A DNA stretch of 11,090 bases, from the NCBI GenBank assembly GCA_009908925.1, contig JAAAOH010000172.1:1-11090 (forward strand). The letters are read 5' to 3'. The number at the start of each line of letters is the position of its first letter. Positions within the stretch are counted from its first letter, which is position 1. Made by a program: the position numbers and the translations under genes. This stretch comes from Spirochaetota bacterium (GTDB lineage Bacteria > Spirochaetota > Spirochaetia > DSM-27196 > PWMO01). The notes below the pieces were generated by a model that did not search any database, was not told the origin of the DNA, and saw only the letters and a list, made by a program, of their open reading frames with translations. Positions 7,109-11,090 of the stretch are shown piece after piece.

Positions 7109-7750
7109 ATGCGTGTGACAGGGGGTGAATACGGCGGGCGACGGATCGATGTGCCGCCCGGCGAGATCCGACCGGCGATGGACCGGATGCGCGAGTCGGT
7201 GTTCTCGATCCTCGGCTCCGCCCTCGGCAGCCTCGGGGGCACTACCGTGCTCGATCTCTTCAGCGGGTCGGGATCCATGGCACTGGAGGCACTCTCCCGT
7301 GGCGCGCGCAGTGCGGTCCTCGTCGAACGAGACCGGGGCAAGGCGAACGTCGTGCGACAGAACCTCTCCTACGTGGAGCCCGAGCGCTGGAAGCTCGTCA
7401 TTGCGCCGGTCGAGCGATACCTGAAGCGGGCCGGTGGCCCGCCGCGACCGGGCGGCGCCGCGAACCCCGGGGGCGCCGCCGGCCGGGGGTACGCAGCGGG
7501 CCCAAAGGGCGCCGCAGGCCCGCCGTTCGACCTCGTGTTCTGCGATCCGCCCTTTCGCTACCCGCACAAAGACAGGCTGCTTGCCACCGTTGCGGCGGCC
7601 GGCGTGCTCGCCCCCGGCGGGCGGCTCGTCATCCACTATCCCAGGGAGGACCGGCTCACAGGCGAGGTCGAAGGGCTGACCCTCGTTGACGAGCGCGCCT
7701 ATGGCCGGTCCCTTGTTCACATGTACGAGCCCACCACAACCGGCTCGTAG
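7109..7750 (+). CDS. rsmD: 16S rRNA (guanine(966)-N(2))-methyltransferase RsmD
   Basis: SAM-dependent enzyme that methylates N2 of G966 in 16S rRNA, near the P site, in assembled small subunits. 213 residues. Seen: the family N-terminus VTGGEYGGRRIDVPPGEIRP with the MDRMRESVFSIL segment; SAM-binding motif I DLFSGSGS (49-56); the acidic SAM-ribose contact at the end of LVERD (about 72-76); and the catalytic DPPF motif (146-149). Between motif I and DPPF is an unusual stretch rich in Gly, Ala and Pro (residues 108-139), where relatives have only a short loop; without it the protein would match the usual size of about 180-190. It lies 4 bp after recG, a common genomic pairing, and is the last gene of the block. 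It meets the reverse-strand binding-protein gene tail-to-tail 18 bp on. Confidence 0.92.
   Translation: MRVTGGEYGGRRIDVPPGEIRPAMDRMRESVFSILGSALGSLGGTTVLDLFSGSGSMALEALSRGARSAVLVERDRGKANVVRQNLSYVEPERWKLVIAPVERYLKRAGGPPRPGGAANPGGAAGRGYAAGPKGAAGPPFDLVFCDPPFRYPHKDRLLATVAAAGVLAPGGRLVIHYPREDRLTGEVEGLTLVDERAYGRSLVHMYEPTTTGS
7430..7525 (+). repeat. Low-complexity GC-rich stretch encoding a Gly/Ala/Pro insertion in RsmD
   Basis: About 96 bases made of imperfect GGCGCCGC-type units encode residues 108-139, with repeated PGGAA, AAG and GAAG fragments and five GCC-rich blocks (for example PGGAAN, PGGAAG, PKGAAG). It keeps the reading frame and lies between the SAM-binding half and the catalytic DPPF motif. 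Confidence 0.7.
7724..7749. terminator. Hairpin at the end of rsmD, possible terminator without a T tract
   Basis: TACGAGCC (7724-7731) and GGCTCGTA (7742-7749) form a perfect 8-bp stem with a 10-base loop, covering the last rsmD codons and most of its stop codon. No run of T follows on either strand, so it is not a classical intrinsic terminator. Its place between two convergent genes makes a role in ending or stabilising transcripts plausible, but this is not shown. Confidence 0.35.
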
Positions 7751-7768
7751 ATACCAGGGAGCCGCGGA

Positions 7769-9124
7769 CTATCGCTCCTCTTCAGGCCAGGCCTGATCGA
7801 TGTTCCGGAGGACCGTCTCGAGATCCGATCCGCCGACCCAGTTGGTCATCTGGTTCCAGAATGCACCGGTACCAACCTGCCCCGGCATCATGTCCGATCC
7901 GTCAAAGCGGAAGGTATCTGCCTCCTGCAGGATCTCGGCGTAGCGACGATTCGCCTCGGTGGGGTACCAGTCGAGCTGCGCATCCTTGTGCGGCGCGACA
8001 ACACCGCCGGACTGCACCCATGCCCTGATGGACTCTCCGGTAGCAAGGTAGCGCATGACTGCGCGCACCTCCGGGCGATCCTCGAAGGCAGCCATGATGT
8101 CGCCGGCACCGAGGACAGGCTTGCCCTCCTCCTCGTCGATGGGCGGGAGATAGAAAAAGTTCACGTCTTCGCCGACATTCGCATCCTCGGGGAAGAAGTC
8201 GGTGATGAAGCTTGCCTGGCGATGCAACCATGCCTGCGGCGGATCGCGGAACAGGGGCTCCACCGCGTCGCCGAAGGGCACGGTCAGGATGGACTGAGTC
8301 CCACCGAGAACGAACTCCTCGTTGAACCAGATCTCACCCATGATGTTCGCCGCGCGTTTGACCTCTTCCGAGTCAAAGGGAAGTTCTCCCTCCACCCACG
8401 CATCGTATTGCTCGGGAGGCACGGTGCGGAGCATAATGTCCTCCATCCAGTCCGTAGCGACCCATCCGGTTGCGCCGGAGCTCTCGATGCCGATTGACCA
8501 CGGGGGCGTACCGTCGGCTGCCATGGTCCGGGAAAGCTCCATCATCTCGTCCCAGGTTTCGGGAACCCCGTAGCCGGCCTCGCTGAACTCAGGCGCGGGG
8601 TACCACACGAGACTCTTCACGTTTGCCCGGTACCAGATTCCTGCCATGATCTCATTCATAGTGGCGATCTCGAGCCAGCTGTCGTCGTAATGCTCCTCGA
8701 GAAATGAGCGATCGAACCAGTCGTTGAGGTCCTGGATATGGCCGCGCCGCACCATGTCTTCGAGAAGTCCCGGCTGGGCAAATGATGCGATGTCGGGCGG
8801 GTCGCCGCCTTCCACGCGCACACTGATGAGCGATTCGAAGTCGCCGGAACCGGTGTACTCGACCGCGATACCGGTCTGCTCCTCGAATGCCGACATGCTC
8901 TCAATGAAGTAGTCGGAGCCCGGTTCCACGAACGCCCCGAAGATCGTCACGGTGGTGCCCGAAAGATCCTCGCCCTGTGTCCAGGGATTGTCGGTGTAGG
9001 TTTCCTGAGCTTCGCCGCTTCCTTCCTCGGCCGCCTGTTGGCCATCCTGCTGCTGCTCGCCCTGCTGACACCCGAAGGTGATGAGCGAGACCGTAACTAC
9101 CAATGCAATCAGTAGTCTGTTCAT
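7769..9124 (-). CDS. AglE-like alpha-glucoside-type ABC transporter solute-binding lipoprotein
   Basis: Extracytoplasmic sugar-binding protein of the UgpB/MalE superfamily, anchored by lipid outside the inner membrane. 451 residues: hydrophobic signal (4-18) ending in ITFGC with lipidated Cys19, a loose lipobox of the kind seen in spirochaetes, then a Gln/Glu-rich linker (20-41) and the two-lobed binding domain. Stretches such as KSLVWYPAPEF, IGIESSGATGWVATDW, WLHRQASFITDFFPE and FRFDGSDMMPGQVG resemble, from memory, the AglE alpha-glucoside binding proteins of rhizobia, so a disaccharide such as maltose, sucrose or trehalose is a reasonable guess only. By hand count the protein has about 80 acidic and about 25 basic residues, with only four or five lysines. 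ATG 9124 has AAGGAGG with a 7-base spacer. It lies 12 bp after the LacI-family repressor gene and is surely cotranscribed with it. No permease or ATPase gene adjoins, so its transporter must be encoded elsewhere. Confidence 0.9.
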   Translation of the reverse strand: MNRLLIALVVTVSLITFGCQQGEQQQDGQQAAEEGSGEAQETYTDNPWTQGEDLSGTTVTIFGAFVEPGSDYFIESMSAFEEQTGIAVEYTGSGDFESLISVRVEGGDPPDIASFAQPGLLEDMVRRGHIQDLNDWFDRSFLEEHYDDSWLEIATMNEIMAGIWYRANVKSLVWYPAPEFSEAGYGVPETWDEMMELSRTMAADGTPPWSIGIESSGATGWVATDWMEDIMLRTVPPEQYDAWVEGELPFDSEEVKRAANIMGEIWFNEEFVLGGTQSILTVPFGDAVEPLFRDPPQAWLHRQASFITDFFPEDANVGEDVNFFYLPPIDEEEGKPVLGAGDIMAAFEDRPEVRAVMRYLATGESIRAWVQSGGVVAPHKDAQLDWYPTEANRRYAEILQEADTFRFDGSDMMPGQVGTGAFWNQMTNWVGGSDLETVLRNIDQAWPEEER

Positions 9125-9131
9125 GATAACG

Positions 9132-9138
9132 CCTCCTT
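9132..9138 (-). promoter_or_regulatory. Strong Shine-Dalgarno of the binding-protein gene, overlapping the repressor stop codon
   Basis: Read on the reverse strand this is AAGGAGG, a full anti-16S match seven bases before ATG 9124. It shares two bases with the TAA stop of the repressor gene (9139-9137). The layout suits strong expression of an abundant binding protein from the shared message. Confidence 0.8.
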
Positions 9139-10216
9139 ACGTTTGATCACTATGGGACGACGCCGCAGCGCCTCCTTCATTGCTGCTGTTCAGAGCCGGA
9201 GCCGTCCGCCGGCACACGAGCCATGGTTCCAGTACATGCTGAAGCGGTGGCTCGGAATTCGCTTCACCGAGCAATGCGACCAGTCGACGGCAGGCCGACT
9301 CGACGAGTTGCTGCTGCGGCTGATGAATGGTTGTAAGCGGGGGATCGGTGAGCCCGGCCATCCGGATATCGTCGTAGCCCACAAGCGGGATGTCGCCGGG
9401 CACTCGTACGCCGAGCTCCCGGAGGGCGGCCAGCACACCGAATGCCGTGATGTCGGCCTGAGCAAAGATGCCGTCGGCCGTCTCGATGGTTTCCCGGTTG
9501 TCGAGGATGGTCCGATACCCCGCCTCGAAAGTGGCGTCGGCGGAGAAAATGAGATGCTCATGGACTGGCAGCTTTCGTTCCCGATGAGCCCGTCGGTAAC
9601 CCTCGGTGCGTTCCTTGAACTGACGCTCCCGCTCGGTGAGACAGAGGACTCGACGGCATCCGGAATCGAGAAGGTGTCCGGTGGCAAGGCGGCCGCCGAG
9701 GACATGATCGACGTAGACGTAGTTGGTTGCCGCATAGTCGACACCTTCGGGCAGGAAGTGCAGCAGGACATAGGGGACTCCTGAGGCCATCACCGCCTCG
9801 AGATCCCCGGGCTCGAAGTGAGGCTGAATGAGCAGGAGCCCGTCGACTTTTCCCTGTCGCAGGAGTCGGCGAATGTTACTCTCGCCGCTGTAGTAGTTGC
9901 GATTGAAGGAGATTAGCGTGTCGAGGGCGGCTTCTTCGAGCACGGCGCGGACGTTCCGCAACAGCATACCGGCAAACGCGAAGTTGTCGGGATTATCGAG
10001 TGACTCGGGGAAAATCAAGCCCACAGTGCTGTTTCGCCGAGTCGCAAGGCTCTTCGCGCTCATGTTGAAGTCGAACCCGTAACGCTGCGCGAGCTCCTTG
10101 ATTCGCTCCCGCGTTTTCTCCGAGATGGCGGGATTGTCGTTGAGGCTGCGGGACACCGTGGAGAGGCTCGTCCCCGCCATACGCGCCAGATCTTTCATGG
10201 TAATGCGCTCACGCAC
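9137..10216 (-). CDS. LacI-family transcriptional regulator, probable repressor of its own operon
   Basis: Cytoplasmic DNA-binding repressor of 359 residues, normal for LacI/GalR proteins. Residues 6-26 form the helix-turn-helix (TMKDLARMAGTSLSTVSRSL). Residues 51-60 (NMSAKSLATR) form the hinge helix whose leucine inserts at the central CG of the operator. From about residue 65 the sugar-sensing periplasmic-binding-like domain runs to about 350, with the family's VGYDDIRMAGLTDPPLTTIHQP region near the end (about 285-306). GTG 10216 is chosen because GGAGGTG precedes it by six bases; the next candidate, ATG 10198, would remove residues before the helix-turn-helix and has no such site. It is first in a two-gene operon with the AglE-like binding protein. 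Two palindromes with the classical LacI-family core lie upstream, so autoregulation is likely. The inducer is unknown, presumably the sugar bound by the neighbour or a metabolite of it. Confidence 0.93.
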   Translation of the reverse strand: MRERITMKDLARMAGTSLSTVSRSLNDNPAISEKTRERIKELAQRYGFDFNMSAKSLATRRNSTVGLIFPESLDNPDNFAFAGMLLRNVRAVLEEAALDTLISFNRNYYSGESNIRRLLRQGKVDGLLLIQPHFEPGDLEAVMASGVPYVLLHFLPEGVDYAATNYVYVDHVLGGRLATGHLLDSGCRRVLCLTERERQFKERTEGYRRAHRERKLPVHEHLIFSADATFEAGYRTILDNRETIETADGIFAQADITAFGVLAALRELGVRVPGDIPLVGYDDIRMAGLTDPPLTTIHQPQQQLVESACRRLVALLGEANSEPPLQHVLEPWLVCRRTAPALNSSNEGGAAASSHSDQT

Positions 10217-10222
10217 GGCTCA

Positions 10223-10229
10223 CACCTCC
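10223..10229 (-). promoter_or_regulatory. Ribosome binding site deciding the GTG start of the LacI-family gene
   Basis: On the reverse strand it reads GGAGGTG, six bases before GTG 10216, and supports that codon over the internal ATG at 10198. Confidence 0.75.
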
Positions 10230-10282
10230 GCGGACGGTGGCCGTTGGTGCCGCGTGTCCGCCGCTCTCGACCGCCGAATACG

Positions 10283-10302
10283 TGCTGCAAGCGCTTGCAG
10301 CA
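10283..10302. promoter_or_regulatory. LacI-family operator 1 (20-bp perfect palindrome)
   Basis: Perfect inverted repeat with core GCTGCAAGCGCTTGCAGC, extended by one T/A pair at the ends, and a central CG as LacI-family hinge helices require. It is centred about 76 bp upstream of the repressor's GTG start, in its leader or promoter-proximal region. The repressor encoded next to it is the obvious ligand, though binding is inferred. Confidence 0.85.
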
Positions 10303-10339
10303 TGATCTAAGCAGCGAAGGCTCAGACACTCGATTGGAA

Positions 10340-10440
10340 ACGGGCTCAAAAACAAAAAATACAATGTTATACTACAGATATTTATCATATAGAACTGTAG
10401 AGATTCCCAGAGACTATCGGAGGACATTGCTATTCTTAGC
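10340..10440. promoter_or_regulatory. AT-rich core between the two operators, probable promoter zone
   Basis: This stretch is visibly far richer in A and T than the rest of the window, with an A-rich run near 10348-10360 and TATA-like words on both strands. CTACAG (10372-10377) and CTGTAG (10395-10400) form a small inverted repeat with a 17-base spacer. An easily melted segment flanked by operators suits a regulated promoter; exact elements are not identified. Confidence 0.45.
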
Positions 10441-10452
10441 GCAAGCGCTTGC
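10441..10452. promoter_or_regulatory. LacI-family operator 2
   Basis: GCAAGCGCTTGC is a perfect 12-bp palindrome identical to the core of operator 1. Its next two flanking pairs do not match, but TTA and TAA further out are again symmetric. The centres of the two sites are 154 bp apart, a distance compatible with repressor-mediated looping. It lies about 116 bp before the hisZ start, so hisZ could be affected as well. Confidence 0.8.
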
Positions 10453-10471
10453 ATTAAATTCAGGTTACACC

Positions 10472-10483
10472 CACGCCGGCGTG
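10472..10483. promoter_or_regulatory. 12-bp GC palindrome of unknown role
   Basis: CACGCCGGCGTG is a perfect inverted repeat about 80 bp before hisZ. Its core differs from the two operators, so it is not an obvious site for the same repressor. It may be chance in GC-rich DNA or a site for another regulator. Confidence 0.3.
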
Positions 10484-10550
10484 CGGTCAAGGGCCAGTTC
10501 CCAAACCGGCCCGATTTTTGCTATCGTAAGGCGCGCCAAACGCTCGAGAA

Positions 10551-10556
10551 GAGGAG
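10551..10556 (+). promoter_or_regulatory. Ribosome binding site deciding the GTG start of hisZ
   Basis: GAGGAG lies six bases before GTG 10563. An ATG two bases earlier (10561) is followed at once by TGA, so it cannot start the gene. Confidence 0.75.
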
Positions 10557-10562
10557 CATCAT

Positions 10563-11090
10563 GTGACGGCACAGTACAAACGCGCGCTACAGGTACCCCA
10601 GGGAACCGAGGCGTTCTATCTCGAGGAAGCGTACCGGCACCGTCGTCTCTCGGCGGCAATCGAGGAGCGCTTTCTCCTGTGGGGCTATTTACCCGTCCAG
10701 ACACCCTCGTTCGATTTCTATGACGTCTACACGCCTCTCCTGCGAGAGGAGGACGCGCGCAGCATATACCGCCTCATCGATCGTGAGGGTGATCTGCTGA
10801 TGCTCAGATCCGACATCACCCTCTTTCTTGCAAAGCAGATGGGACTGATTCTGCGCCCGGGAGACCTGCCCTCACGCGTTTTCTATGCCGACAGCATTCT
10901 CCGCCACCAGGCGGCCGAGGACATCTCCAAGAACGAGTTCTTCCAGATCGGGGCGGAGCTGATCGGGAAGCCGGGCATGGAGGCGGATGCCGAGATCGTT
11001 CTCATGCTCCTCGATGTGCTCCACCGCGTCGGTGTCGGCGGGTTCTTCGTGCATCTCGGATGCCGTTCGCTCTTCGATGCCGGTTTCGCC
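10563..11090 (+). CDS. hisZ: ATP phosphoribosyltransferase regulatory subunit HisZ (partial, 3' end outside window)
   Basis: First 176 residues of a class II histidyl-tRNA-synthetase-like protein. HisZ pairs with a short-form HisG and activates the first step of histidine biosynthesis (ATP plus PRPP to phosphoribosyl-ATP) and its histidine feedback; it does not charge tRNA. Seen: the N-terminal VPQGTEAFYLEEA stretch (11-23), the place of the HisRS PxGTxD/P region but altered; the dimer and motif 1 region WGYLPVQTPSFDFYD; LRSDITLFLAKQ, where catalytic HisRS and HisZ have an LRPD/LRPE-type motif; and the motif 2 region YADSILRHQ followed by FFQIGAELIG (126-135), which reads like HisZ rather than HisRS. 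True HisRS is the main alternative; its diagnostic C-terminal motifs and anticodon domain would lie beyond the window. GTG 10563 has a good ribosome binding site. Divergent from the LacI-family operon and downstream of operator 2. Confidence 0.85.
   Translation, partial: MTAQYKRALQVPQGTEAFYLEEAYRHRRLSAAIEERFLLWGYLPVQTPSFDFYDVYTPLLREEDARSIYRLIDREGDLLMLRSDITLFLAKQMGLILRPGDLPSRVFYADSILRHQAAEDISKNEFFQIGAELIGKPGMEADAEIVLMLLDVLHRVGVGGFFVHLGCRSLFDAGFA

Larger units (their letters stand above)
10217..10562. promoter_or_regulatory. Divergent control region between the repressor operon and hisZ
   Basis: 346 bp without a credible gene. Going rightwards it holds the repressor's ribosome binding site, a GC-rich leader, operator 1 (10283-10302), an AT-rich core (about 10340-10460), operator 2 (10441-10452), a 12-bp palindrome (10472-10483) and the hisZ ribosome binding site. 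Promoters for both directions should be here. I could not place the repressor promoter with confidence: TATAAC-like and TATGAT-like -10 candidates occur on the reverse strand in the AT-rich core but lack convincing -35 partners. For hisZ, TTCCCA (10498-10503) and TATCGT (10522-10527), 18 bases apart, are a weak match. Confidence 0.65.

Noticed and set aside
9143..9784. A 213-codon forward-strand open frame opposite the LacI-family gene
   Set aside because: The reverse strand encodes a complete LacI-family protein with helix-turn-helix and sensor domain; the forward translation matches no known fold and has no suitable ribosome binding site.
10372..10400. CTACAG...CTGTAG inverted repeat as a third regulator site
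   Set aside because: Arms of six bases with a 17-base spacer in an AT-rich segment are too weak to claim, and there is no second copy in the window.
10244..10723. A 159-codon forward open frame covering the divergent region and the start of hisZ
   Set aside because: It runs through the operators and AT-rich core, is out of frame with the clear HisZ protein, and its translation is low-complexity Arg/Ser-rich sequence.
1..11090. Search for a new defence, mobile or biosynthetic system, CRISPR repeats, insertion sequences, tRNA/rRNA genes or riboswitches
   Set aside because: Nearly all bases are covered by recognisable housekeeping or sugar-regulation genes with short gaps. I saw no regularly spaced repeats, transposase motifs, tRNA-like folds or conserved riboswitch cores.

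Overview
This is a GC-rich bacterial chromosome segment, mostly housekeeping, with one small sugar-related regulatory and transport unit inserted among essential genes. I think a spirochaete related to the free-living Spirochaeta group is most likely, but this is inference. It rests on the dnaE-yggT-recG-rsmD order, the loose lipobox (ITFGC) of the sugar-binding lipoprotein and the HisZ-type histidine gene. No 16S rRNA or other marker is present. The exported binding protein is extremely acidic, which would suit a saline or alkaline habitat.

Positions 31-900 encode a flavin-binding subunit of the molybdenum hydroxylase (xanthine/CO dehydrogenase) class; its partner subunits are not in the window. 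After a 113-bp gap with a good sigma-70 promoter comes a forward block: dnaE (replicative DNA polymerase alpha subunit, start GTG 1014), a two-domain YggT membrane protein, recG (fork-remodelling helicase) and rsmD (16S rRNA m2G966 methyltransferase). Spacings of 32, -1 and 4 bp suggest one transcription unit joining replication, fork repair and ribosome maturation.

On the reverse strand, read right to left, are a LacI-family repressor (10216-9137) and an AglE-like alpha-glucoside-type ABC solute-binding lipoprotein (9124-7769). They are only 12 bp apart, with the second gene's Shine-Dalgarno overlapping the repressor's stop codon. No permease or ATPase gene accompanies them: the unit ends tail-to-tail with rsmD after 18 bp. 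Upstream of the repressor is a 346-bp divergent control region with an AT-rich core and two palindromic LacI-type operators sharing GCAAGCGCTTGC, with centres 154 bp apart. To the right, hisZ (ATP phosphoribosyltransferase regulatory subunit) starts at GTG 10563 and runs off the window.

I found no CRISPR array, transposon, phage, RNA gene or clearly new multi-gene system. The points most worth a second look are the eroded metal site in the DnaE PHP domain, the paired operators controlling a solitary binding protein, the Gly/Pro/Ala-rich insertion in RsmD, a fresh-looking 14-bp tandem duplication over the dnaE stop codon, and the compact dnaE promoter and start.
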